From positions 248,001-312,000 of the forward strand of contig NZ_JABKKF010000002.1 in assembly GCF_013166605.1 (NCBI RefSeq): a DNA stretch of 64,000 bases, in the 5' to 3' direction. Below the pieces are notes generated by a model. The model was not told the origin of the DNA, ran no database searches, and saw only the letters and a list, made by a program, of their open reading frames with translations. The translations under genes were made by a program, and so were the position numbers. Shown piece after piece: positions 36,809 through 44,662 of the stretch (position 1 is the first letter of the stretch; each line of letters begins with the position of its first letter). This DNA is from Xylanibacter muris. GTDB lineage: Bacteria; Bacteroidota; Bacteroidia; Bacteroidales; Bacteroidaceae.

Positions 36809-38842
36809 ATGAAGAGAATCTGTTTCCTTTTGTGGGCTGTGCTTACATTCGTTACAGGCAAGTCACAGAATCCTTATCTTCCGTTGTGGGAGCATCTGCC
36901 CGACGGTGAGCCGCGTGTGTTTGAAGATCCGGATAATCCCGGAAAGTACCGTGCGTATATCATTGGTTCGCACGACATTACCTATACAGGCTATTGCGGC
37001 AATGATATCCGTATGTGGTCTGCACCGGTGGAAGACTTGAGCCAATGGCGTGATGAAGGCCCTATATTCAAATGGTTTGTCGACGGCCAGTGGGATACGA
37101 TGTTTGCCCCTGACCTCGTAGAGGTAAAGGACAAGAAGACTGGTAAGAAAACTTACTGGCTCTATCCGCACTCACGCGGCTGGCGCCGTGTGGCTATGGT
37201 GTGCAGGGGCGACCGTCCCGACGGTCCGTTCACTCCGGTGAACCTTACTCCTGACGGACGCCAGTGTCTGCCCGGCTCGCTCATCGATTTCGACCCGTCG
37301 GTATTCATAGAGAATATCACCGACAAGCGTGACAAGGATTTCGACCGCGGTTTCCGTGCATACGTGTTCTACGGTTTCCGTCACAGCACAGCCTTTGAGC
37401 TTGATCAGGATAACATGTATGCCGTGCGTCCCGGCACTGAGGTACATGACTATTTCATTCCTGCAAGTGAACGCTATGGTGTAGTGCGCGATCCGGAGGG
37501 TACGGAATATCCTGCGCTTTATAAGGATCAGAATCCCGGCGACTTCAACTTTTTCGAAGCTTCTTCCATTCGTCAGGTGGGAAATAAATATGTGATGGTG
37601 TTCTCGGGATACAGCGGTCCTGACTATGGTCTCGGCTCCACAAACTCGGCTTTGCGCTATGCTTTCGGCGACTCTCCTCTTGGTCCGTGGCGTTCGGGCG
37701 GTGTGCTGGTCGATTCGCGCGGTGTGGTGCCAAACGAAGACGGATCACATCTCACCACTACAAACGCCGCTCACAACACTCACGGTTCTTTACAGGAAAT
37801 CAACGGCCAGTGGTATGTGTTCTATCACCGTCCGCCGCGCGGATTCGGCAATGCGCGTCAGGCAATGGTGGCTCCTGTGAAGATTACATGGGACAAGAAG
37901 AAAGTGGCCGATGGGGGAATGGTGCGTATCACGGCCTACGATCCTTATGCAAAGAACAACGAGTGGACGGCTTCTGCCTCTGACGGCATGACATATACCG
38001 GTGCTGAGGTTACAAGCGAGGGCTTCCAGATCTTCGGACTACCTCCATTCAGTTATTATTCTGCCGGTCTGGCATGCTATATGACGGGTAATCAGTGGAT
38101 GCAGGACAACCATGATGTGTGGAACAACGGAATGGACCTTGCAGGCATTACAAACCGCGGAGTTGTCGGTTTTAAATATTTCGGCTTTGGAGGATTGGAT
38201 AAGGACGCTAAGGGTGTAAGGGCATTTGCCGGTACAAAAAAAGGCGACGGGACTGTTCTCTGTCTTGATTTGACTTCCGGAGGGCATGGAGCATTCAAGA
38301 TTCATGTGATGCTTGACGGCCCGTATGCCAACAGCACATGGAAAGGACGTGAGATCGGTGTTATAGATGTGCCTGCGAATGCTCAGGGCCGTAAGGTATA
38401 CAGTGTGGCTGTTCCTGAGGTAGAGGGCTTGAAGGGAAAGCATGCCATATATCTTGTGGCAGAGGGACCTGAGGTGAAACAGCCTAAGGCGGATGCCCGT
38501 CAGGCTCGTCAGCCGCAGCGTCCTGTAGGATTGTTCGACCTGCACGGAATAGGTTTTGCAAAAGCCGATGCTCCGTTTGTACGTCCGGTTGTGCCGGTGG
38601 TTACAATCACGGCCGATGGAAAGAAACTGAATATTCCTGCCACTCCTATACGTACGACAAATGCAAACGGACTCACCGATGCGATACGTTATCAGGTATA
38701 CGCTCCGCTGACAGACAAGTCTGTAATCAAAGTGGAGGCTTCTGACCCGTCTGTGGAGTATTCCGTAAGCCCGATTGTGGAGGGACGTGCCACGGTGAAG
38801 TGCATGTATGATGGTAAGGAGAAAATATATCTTATCAACTGA
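36809..38842 (+). CDS. Secreted GH43-family glycoside hydrolase
   Basis: 677 residues, signal peptide MKRICFLLWAVLTFVTGKS-Q. Five-bladed propeller of GH43 type: GEPRVFEDP (likely base Asp), MFAPDLVEV (pKa-tuning Asp) and FNFFEASSIRQV (likely acid Glu), then HGSLQEINGQWYVFYHR. Residues about 390-620 are a carbohydrate-binding-like beta-sandwich (CBM6-like), then a short C-terminal domain. Likely an arabinofuranosidase, xylosidase or galactosidase acting with the GH98 enzyme upstream. Ends with a strong hairpin. Confidence 0.88.
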   Translation: MKRICFLLWAVLTFVTGKSQNPYLPLWEHLPDGEPRVFEDPDNPGKYRAYIIGSHDITYTGYCGNDIRMWSAPVEDLSQWRDEGPIFKWFVDGQWDTMFAPDLVEVKDKKTGKKTYWLYPHSRGWRRVAMVCRGDRPDGPFTPVNLTPDGRQCLPGSLIDFDPSVFIENITDKRDKDFDRGFRAYVFYGFRHSTAFELDQDNMYAVRPGTEVHDYFIPASERYGVVRDPEGTEYPALYKDQNPGDFNFFEASSIRQVGNKYVMVFSGYSGPDYGLGSTNSALRYAFGDSPLGPWRSGGVLVDSRGVVPNEDGSHLTTTNAAHNTHGSLQEINGQWYVFYHRPPRGFGNARQAMVAPVKITWDKKKVADGGMVRITAYDPYAKNNEWTASASDGMTYTGAEVTSEGFQIFGLPPFSYYSAGLACYMTGNQWMQDNHDVWNNGMDLAGITNRGVVGFKYFGFGGLDKDAKGVRAFAGTKKGDGTVLCLDLTSGGHGAFKIHVMLDGPYANSTWKGREIGVIDVPANAQGRKVYSVAVPEVEGLKGKHAIYLVAEGPEVKQPKADARQARQPQRPVGLFDLHGIGFAKADAPFVRPVVPVVTITADGKKLNIPATPIRTTNANGLTDAIRYQVYAPLTDKSVIKVEASDPSVEYSVSPIVEGRATVKCMYDGKEKIYLIN

Positions 38843-38910
38843 TATTCCAATCTTGGATTCCAATCCCTGACAGAGGCATCGCTTTGCGGTGTATGTCAGA
38901 CGTGAGATTG

Positions 38911-38977
38911 ACAATATAACCGGAAATCCCCAAAGCGTCAGATTTTAATTGCTTTGGGGATTTCCGGTTTATATTGT
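38911..38977 (+). terminator. Long perfect hairpin after GH43
   Basis: ACAATATA-ACCGGAAATCCCCAAAGC pairs with its complement ending GGTTTATATTGT: about 25 bp with a single bulged base and a 14-base loop, followed by ATATTTTTTT. It ends the GH98-GH43 transcript; the convergent ATPase gene at 39027 may share it. Confidence 0.85.
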
Positions 38978-39026
38978 GATATATTTTTTTGTTAAAGTGA
39001 GAGGTCTGTAATGGCAATGTTGTGTG

Positions 39027-40310
39027 TTATATGTCTGCCGTATCCTGCAATACATATTCATATACAGGACGTATTTGTATATCATGGCCATCTTGTATAA
39101 TGCTTTCATGTTGATGGTCTGTAAGCAATAATAGTTTTTCGCATCCTGTTTTTTTTGCGGCCAGTATAAGGCCGGAAATTTCTCGCTTCCGTGTCTTTTC
39201 TGCTGAAATGTCATAAGATACCTGAATGGCAAGCAGCGCTTTTGTGGCGTTACATACAATGAAGTCGCATTCTCCAGACCTGTCACTATAATAATAGATG
39301 TCAAGTCCTTTGTTTTTATATCTTCGTATTAGTTCCATGTATACAATTGTTTCGAGTCTCCATCCAAGATTCTCTTTTGCGAAGGCGTTTGGCCGTTTGT
39401 TCATCAGTGCCACGTCTATCGGGTACACTTTTTCTTCTGTAAGTCTTTGTCTGCTTTTTTGTGAATACTTATTTAGTCCGACAAGTAGATAAGCCTGTTT
39501 CAGATAGTTTACGTAGTTCTTTGCCGTATGTTGGGATTTCAGACCAAAAGATTCTTGTAGTGACTTGTCAACGATTATCGTTGGTGCGACATTAAGAAGA
39601 TGTTGTGACATTTGCTCAAATGAAGCAGTATGCATTATCCTGAAGCGTTGTTCTATGTCACGTTTTAGGATGTTGTCAACCAATCCTTCTATATAATCGC
39701 GATCATCATTAATTGATTGCAGTTCAGGAAATCCTCCTTGTTGTATGTATATGTCAAAGGCTGCCCTTCTATTTGCTATAGCTTTTGTGGTCATGGAGCG
39801 TGTGTCAATGGATTTCAATTTGCAAAATTCTTCAAACGAAAATGGATACAGGGATATTGAATGATGGCGTCCGGTGAGGTGCGTGGCAAGTTCCCCACTT
39901 AGCAGTTTAGCGTTTGAACCTGTTATTATTACATGAATCTGCTTACGCAAAAGTCTGTTTACAAAGAGATACCATTCTGGAATATTCTGTATTTCGTCAA
40001 TAAAAAGATACTTGAAATCTCCATTTATTTTATAAAGCACTTCCAGTACGTCGTTCAGGTCTTTTCCGGAAATTTCTATCAGACGTTCATCGTCAAAATT
40101 GACATATGCGAACTTTACACCTTTTCGAACCAATGCGTTGTAGCATAATGTGGATTTTCCGCTACGTCGGACTCCTATAATAACTTGTGCCTGAGTGCTG
40201 TCCAGGTCTATTTTATCTTCTTCTTTTCGTTGACAAAAATGCAAAGCTCGTTTTATAGATAATTCTTCTGCTTGGTCTGAAAGTATTATTTCAAGAAATC
40301 GTTTGTCCAT
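39027..40310 (-). CDS. AAA-type ATPase with DUF4143
   Basis: 427 residues from ATG 40310, chosen because the -7 box at 40336-40343 lies just upstream and longer frames would cross it. Walker A GVRRSGKST (46-54), Walker B YLFIDEIQN, arginine-type ITGSNA sensor, then DUF4143 with a PD-(D/E)XK-like end (RSGECDFIV, ALLAIQVSYD). These proteins are widespread, often in accessory DNA; role unknown, proposed in conflict or regulation. A 33-bp tandem array begins right at its promoter. Confidence 0.88.
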   Translation of the reverse strand: MDKRFLEIILSDQAEELSIKRALHFCQRKEEDKIDLDSTQAQVIIGVRRSGKSTLCYNALVRKGVKFAYVNFDDERLIEISGKDLNDVLEVLYKINGDFKYLFIDEIQNIPEWYLFVNRLLRKQIHVIITGSNAKLLSGELATHLTGRHHSISLYPFSFEEFCKLKSIDTRSMTTKAIANRRAAFDIYIQQGGFPELQSINDDRDYIEGLVDNILKRDIEQRFRIMHTASFEQMSQHLLNVAPTIIVDKSLQESFGLKSQHTAKNYVNYLKQAYLLVGLNKYSQKSRQRLTEEKVYPIDVALMNKRPNAFAKENLGWRLETIVYMELIRRYKNKGLDIYYYSDRSGECDFIVCNATKALLAIQVSYDISAEKTRKREISGLILAAKKTGCEKLLLLTDHQHESIIQDGHDIQIRPVYEYVLQDTADI

Positions 40311-40335
40311 AACATAATATATTTTAATATTGGGA

Positions 40336-40343
40336 CAAAGATA
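40336..40343 (-). promoter_or_regulatory. -7 box of DUF4143 ATPase, abutting the 33-bp array
   Basis: TATCTTTG on the minus strand. The -33 position falls inside the first unit of the tandem array (from about 40360), so array length could affect this promoter. Confidence 0.5.
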
Positions 40344-40357
40344 CGAATATTTTTTCA

Positions 40358-40545
40358 AAATGCACTATTTTACATGTTTTCGGTGTGTCAGAATGCATTA
40401 TTTTACATGTTTTCGGTATGTCAGAATGCACTATTTTACATATTTTCGGTGTGTTAGAATGCACTATTTTACATGTTTTCGGTATGTCAGAATGCACTAT
40501 TTTACATGTTTCTGGCATTTCAGAATGCACTATTTTACATATTAG
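40358..40545. repeat. Tandem array, exact 33-bp period, six units
   Basis: ATTTTACAT occurs at 40367, 40400, 40433, 40466, 40499 and 40532, always 33 bases apart. Consensus unit is GAATGCACTATTTTACATG then TTTTCGGTATGTCA, with few substitutions; the last unit is the most divergent. It fills the gap between the surface-nuclease gene 3' end and the ATPase promoter. Both strands are open in several frames only because 33 is a multiple of three; I do not regard it as coding. Confidence 0.92.
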
Positions 40546-40612
40546 GATATTCCTGATGTACCTGTTATGGTGTATCAGTAAGGATTCAGAGGTGATATTT
40601 CGGGCGGGAAAT

Positions 40613-41560
40613 CTATTTTATTCCCCAGTAATTGTATGCCACTTTACTTTCCACGCTGTTTTCTATGTTATCGGGCAGATTGCAGAAGAAGTCTATTCCC
40701 GTGCGCAGTTCAAGTTCATCGATGGTTATGACATATTTGCGCAGGTTGTCGTTTGAGTGGTCGGCATTGATATGTTCTGCCCAGAAGGCCAACGCTGAAT
40801 ACTCGTTGTTTTTCTTCAGCAAGAGAGCCATATAGAAATATTTCGGCACAATCATCTTTCCCTGTATGCGTGTGAGAATTTGGTTTTCGTTGTCTATCGT
40901 TCCGCCTTTGCATACGAAAAGGGTGTCACCGATTGTCTTTGGGGTCCAGTTTCTTACCTTTTGTTCCATCACAGCCCATAATTTTGCATTGAAGGCGTTT
41001 CGCTGGGGCTGCATGTTCGTCATATAGAAAGTCTGGTAGTTGGCTTCTTTGGAATACTGTCTGTCGGCAGACGGGCATATATGTCCGTGGTCATATCCCG
41101 AACGCCAAAACAAATCGTCGCTCCATCTGTATTCCGCCTTCAGTTGCGGGTCAAAGGGGTATTGCGGCTCATTGGGATGCTTGCCAGGATTTGTTTGCGG
41201 GTCATAGCGTCCGGCATTACCTGTGTAGGTATGTTGTTTGTCGTTGTTGTAGTGATGATGGTCCACCATCATATAGCACGACCATCGTTGCGATTTCTTT
41301 TCCGTATCCCATTCCACACAGTAGTTCAGTCCGTAGGTGTCGCCTGAATAATACTTCAGAATGATGCTCTTTCCGCCTCTTGTCTTAGGAAACTCGAGGC
41401 GTGTCACTTCTGCATTTCCCGGTGTGGCTATGTTTTTGTTTATGTTTATTTCATCGGCAGAACCGCCTCCGTTGTTGTCGTCGTCATCACTGCATGATGC
41501 CAATACAATGGAAAAGAGTGCGGTTATAACGAATGTCGGTATTCTGAAATATTTGTTCAT
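40613..41560 (-). CDS. DNA/RNA non-specific endonuclease lipoprotein
   Basis: 315 residues. Lipobox VLASC gives lipidated Cys23, followed by an Asp/Gly-rich linker typical of surface lipoproteins. The bba-metal nuclease motif is YDHGHICPSADR (DHGH at 157-160, with His where DRGH is usual) and the metal-binding Asn lies in FYMTNMQPQRNAFN. Predicted to degrade DNA and RNA at the cell surface, releasing nucleotides. The TonB barrel and DUF5689 genes 3 kb away may handle the products. Confidence 0.9.
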   Translation of the reverse strand: MNKYFRIPTFVITALFSIVLASCSDDDDNNGGGSADEININKNIATPGNAEVTRLEFPKTRGGKSIILKYYSGDTYGLNYCVEWDTEKKSQRWSCYMMVDHHHYNNDKQHTYTGNAGRYDPQTNPGKHPNEPQYPFDPQLKAEYRWSDDLFWRSGYDHGHICPSADRQYSKEANYQTFYMTNMQPQRNAFNAKLWAVMEQKVRNWTPKTIGDTLFVCKGGTIDNENQILTRIQGKMIVPKYFYMALLLKKNNEYSALAFWAEHINADHSNDNLRKYVITIDELELRTGIDFFCNLPDNIENSVESKVAYNYWGIK

Positions 41561-41661
41561 GTGGTTTGAGAATTGTTATTGATGTGTTTATGCAAATGCC
41601 GGTATCCTTGTTGAAGGACAACAATTTTAATATGGCTGCTTATTATTTGATAAATCTTTGT

Positions 41662-41958
41662 TTATATTAGTATTCCTGTTTTAATAATATCGGCATAAAG
41701 CGGGTTATTGCTGTCTTCGGTTAGTAGCACAGGTTCTATAAGGTTACTTATTTTTCTTTTCAGTTTCCATAACAACGGAGTGTCTTCGAAATAGTTGTTG
41801 CTCATGCGTTCTACAATTACTGCAATATCTATATCGCTGTTTTCTGTATAATTGCCTTTACTATATGAACCGTAAAGGTAAATCGCCTTTAGTGGCAATC
41901 GTTCAGCAACTGCAATCTTGTAGCGTTGTGCTAATTTTATAGCTTGCTCTTTATCCAT
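41662..41958 (-). CDS. MNT-type nucleotidyltransferase (antitoxin-like)
   Basis: 98 residues: minimal nucleotidyltransferase fold with LYGSYSKGNYTENSDIDIAV (GS at 30-31, metal ligands D42 and D44), as in MntA. Its start overlaps the HEPN gene end by 22 bases, the usual order of HEPN/MNT pairs. In studied pairs the MNT protein adds AMP to the HEPN toxin and silences it. Confidence 0.9.
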   Translation of the reverse strand: MDKEQAIKLAQRYKIAVAERLPLKAIYLYGSYSKGNYTENSDIDIAVIVERMSNNYFEDTPLLWKLKRKISNLIEPVLLTEDSNNPLYADIIKTGILI

Positions 41959-42323
41959 ACTCTTAACTCGTCTGTTTGTTTAATTAATTCGTTGCAATAC
42001 TCTTCTGTAAGGCTTCTCATTAGTCGTTCTTTGTGGGAAGGATATCGTGCTTCTATATTCAACGGTTCAAGTTTATCAATGAATTCCTGTTGCTCTTCTG
42101 ACATATCTTTATCCAATCTGCTTTTCTCTGCAAGTCTTGACAGGCTATGGATCTTTAAAGGCGGTTCTTCTAATATACTGCTCCAGAATGCTTTCAGTAT
42201 CTTTTCTATCACTTGGTGACACATGAAGCCAACATAAAGATAACGCTTAGTTGCAAGCATGGCTTTTGCTGTTTCGAAGTCATAATCAGACATTTCAATC
42301 CAATATGTTACTTTGTCGTTCAT
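41937..42323 (-). CDS. HEPN-domain protein (toxin-like)
   Basis: 128 residues, all helical: SDYDFETAKAML, YVGFMCHQVIEKILKAFW and the C-terminal LEPLNIEARYPSHKERL are typical of the PF05168 HEPN family. A clear RNase Rx4-6H motif is not seen (RYPSH has only three residues between), so it may bind RNA or nucleotide rather than cut. Pairs with the MNT gene. A promoter (TAAATTTG at 42348-42355) is upstream. Confidence 0.88.
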   Translation of the reverse strand: MNDKVTYWIEMSDYDFETAKAMLATKRYLYVGFMCHQVIEKILKAFWSSILEEPPLKIHSLSRLAEKSRLDKDMSEEQQEFIDKLEPLNIEARYPSHKERLMRSLTEEYCNELIKQTDELRVWIKSKL

Positions 42324-42347
42324 TTAATCGTGATATATTATTATGTG

Positions 42348-42377
42348 CAAATTTAGAAAATATATTTGAGAAACAAG
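42348..42377 (-). promoter_or_regulatory. Promoter of HEPN-MNT pair
   Basis: Minus strand: CTTG (42374-42377), 18-base spacer, TAAATTTG (42348-42355). Confidence 0.5.
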
Positions 42378-42485
42378 CATTTTGAGTTTTAAAAACTATT
42401 ATATTGCATAATAAAAATCCCGTGATTTCATCTCATACGCCACTACTTCCACCTGTATAAGGCAATAGGTAATAAAGACGAGTAT

Positions 42486-42520
42486 AGGGGAATAATCTTG
42501 TGTTTATAGGTCATTCCCCT
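42486..42520 (-). terminator. Hairpin after KAP NTPase gene
   Basis: AGGGGAAT pairs with ATTCCCCT across a 19-base loop, 18 bases past the stop at 42538; no T-run, so termination is uncertain. Confidence 0.4.
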
Positions 42521-42537
42521 GTTTATGTGTTATGTGG

Positions 42538-44430
42538 TCAGAATGTCATAGCATGCAAATCTCCCTTACATCGCTTAATTGCACCCTCTAATGATTTTGA
42601 AATATACATAAAGGCTTCTTTTCTGACATATTCTTGTGATATAATGGTTTCATCAACTTTCTGTTTTAGCAGCTCTAACGGCTGGATGTCATCATTTGTA
42701 TCATTTGTCCAACCAGCCATATTATAAGATAATTTATACCTGTTTCGTATAAAATGATTGAAGGTATATAACGATTCGTTATTCAATTCCTGAAGGCGGT
42801 TCATTAGAATATTAATATCCACATGATTAAAGATGGATACCATATCGTATGTGTGACTATGGTCTGGTACCGCCTGCTCATTTAAATCACACAAGTTCCC
42901 TACTGTTGAATCGGACAACTCTTCAAGAGTGCGAGTCATGAGATTCTTGCTCTTTCTCAATTTGTTTTCGTATTCCTCGTTGAATTTAGCACAGATGCTT
43001 GGTATTAGTTCCAATTTTTCATTGGTCATGTAGGAATCAATCCCTCTGCAAAATGCAATACGGGCATTATACACAGACTCTTCATCTTTGAATGTTTCTA
43101 AATATTCAGGCAGGGCCTCGCGTATTTTATTGAAGTCTGCATCACTAAACTTTTTTATGGCGCGAGAATCCAGATATACCAAATAAGCGATTGCATATCC
43201 CAAATGCTTCAGACTTGTTATTCTGACGTTACAAATATCTTCAATCAAGTTATTGTAAAATATTATAAACTGTTCATTACTCATAGTATAAGCTTCTTTG
43301 ATTCTATCCCACGAGTGTATTTCTATAGGGGCAAAATATTCATTCTTAACATAATCCCTAATAGAATTGCCTGTGTTAAGTTCTAAAATCACTCTTTCTA
43401 TAAGGTCAATTCTGAATGTTTGATAATTACTTAAGTGTTGGTAAATATTGTTATATCTTAGATGGAGGTCTCCTATTTCTGATTTCATTTGGTTTATTTC
43501 TTCCTTGGCAACCTGTAGATTTTTGAAATTATATTGAATCCATTTGTCCAAGAGATTATGATTCTTTCCACGATACTCACAATAGGATATGACATAAGAT
43601 CCCAACACATGAATCATTATATTCTCATAGCGTTCATCTTCTGAAAAATCTGTCATAGATTCCTCAAAACGGCTAAAATCCCATAAAGCCTGTCGCAGAA
43701 TGCGAAGATTGTTGCATTCTGTCATAGAAAAGAACTCCTCTATCTGTTTTTGATGGTTGATAACAAAATCATTCCTTGGCGTTTGATTTACAAAGCAATC
43801 AAGAGCACATTGAATATCTGTTTCAATTTCAAATTCACGGCCGATGGTCTTTTCCTTGAACTCTCCAAATACTTTTCTGTTTTCACTTTCTGTAATTTTG
43901 TTCTCATCTCCAATAATTAATAGGTGACAATGACATTGTTCAACAAAATAATTTAAATATCCCAACAACTTCTTCATGGGAACATCACATCGTTCCAAAT
44001 CATCAAAAATGAGCAAGTTCCCCTTCTTTACTTGTTCGTCTTCTGATTTGAATATAGATAGCGGGTCCAAACCTATACTCATTGTTATGTCTGCATTTCC
44101 GTCATTGTTAAAATCAACCTCATGTTTGAAAACAATGCCTGATATAAATTTAACGAGAGTTTTTCCAGCCTTTGCCGCCTTACAGTATAATATGGGATAG
44201 AGGGCACGATTGATAGCTGTGGTTATTTGTTGCGTTTCACTCAATCCGTACAATGACACATATACCGGTTCGAAAACTTTCTCTATGGAATCTTTCTTCT
44301 GATATTCTTTTATCCAACTGTTGATAAAATAAGTCTTTCCACATCCCCACTTGCCTTTCAATAAAACAGCATATTGCGGATCTGGATTAATCATATATTC
44401 ATTCAAAAAGTTTACTATATTATCATTCAT
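42538..44430 (-). CDS. KAP-family P-loop NTPase
   Basis: 630 residues. Walker A GKWGCGKT (26-33), KAP-type Walker B LLIFDDLERCD near residue 146, and sensor LLIIGDENKI; the rest (200-630) is helical with no similarity I know. KAP NTPases are often found in phage- and plasmid-exclusion settings (the plasmid protein PifA is one), usually with membrane segments; only a weak hydrophobic patch near 88-110 is seen here. Sits beside the HEPN-MNT pair. Its 5' leader shares 15 bases with that of the TIR gene at 56239. Confidence 0.82.
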   Translation of the reverse strand: MNDNIVNFLNEYMINPDPQYAVLLKGKWGCGKTYFINSWIKEYQKKDSIEKVFEPVYVSLYGLSETQQITTAINRALYPILYCKAAKAGKTLVKFISGIVFKHEVDFNNDGNADITMSIGLDPLSIFKSEDEQVKKGNLLIFDDLERCDVPMKKLLGYLNYFVEQCHCHLLIIGDENKITESENRKVFGEFKEKTIGREFEIETDIQCALDCFVNQTPRNDFVINHQKQIEEFFSMTECNNLRILRQALWDFSRFEESMTDFSEDERYENIMIHVLGSYVISYCEYRGKNHNLLDKWIQYNFKNLQVAKEEINQMKSEIGDLHLRYNNIYQHLSNYQTFRIDLIERVILELNTGNSIRDYVKNEYFAPIEIHSWDRIKEAYTMSNEQFIIFYNNLIEDICNVRITSLKHLGYAIAYLVYLDSRAIKKFSDADFNKIREALPEYLETFKDEESVYNARIAFCRGIDSYMTNEKLELIPSICAKFNEEYENKLRKSKNLMTRTLEELSDSTVGNLCDLNEQAVPDHSHTYDMVSIFNHVDINILMNRLQELNNESLYTFNHFIRNRYKLSYNMAGWTNDTNDDIQPLELLKQKVDETIISQEYVRKEAFMYISKSLEGAIKRCKGDLHAMTF

Positions 44431-44571
44431 ATATATCTGATTTTGATGTTTCGAGAAAACTTATATCTGCATGATTTTTCCTCTATTGTTTTTGGGATAA
44501 ATGATTTTTGGCTAAGTATAAAAAGCTCTTGCTTGTGGAAGTCATGGTTTTGCAGTATTCGGCAAAAACTG

Positions 44572-44615
44572 AAAAAATGAGAGTGAATCAGAATCTTGAT
44601 ACACCCTCATTTTGT
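44572..44615 (-). terminator. Terminator of barrel-DUF5689 operon
   Basis: Minus strand: AAAATGAGGGTG pairs with CACTCTCATTTT (G-U pair) and runs into TTTTTTC; lies about 48 bases after the stop at 44663. Confidence 0.8.
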
Positions 44616-44662
44616 TTGTTTCAATCTTTAATCAAAGATAATAAAGCTTGTTTGTGTTCTTT

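Noticed and set aside
38039..38914. Long minus-strand frame (291 codons) opposite GH43
   Set aside because: No signal, no family motif, Arg/Ser/His-rich composition typical of an antisense frame.
40358..40545. CRISPR-like repeats
   Set aside because: Units are directly adjacent with no unique spacers, and there are no cas genes. It is a plain tandem array.
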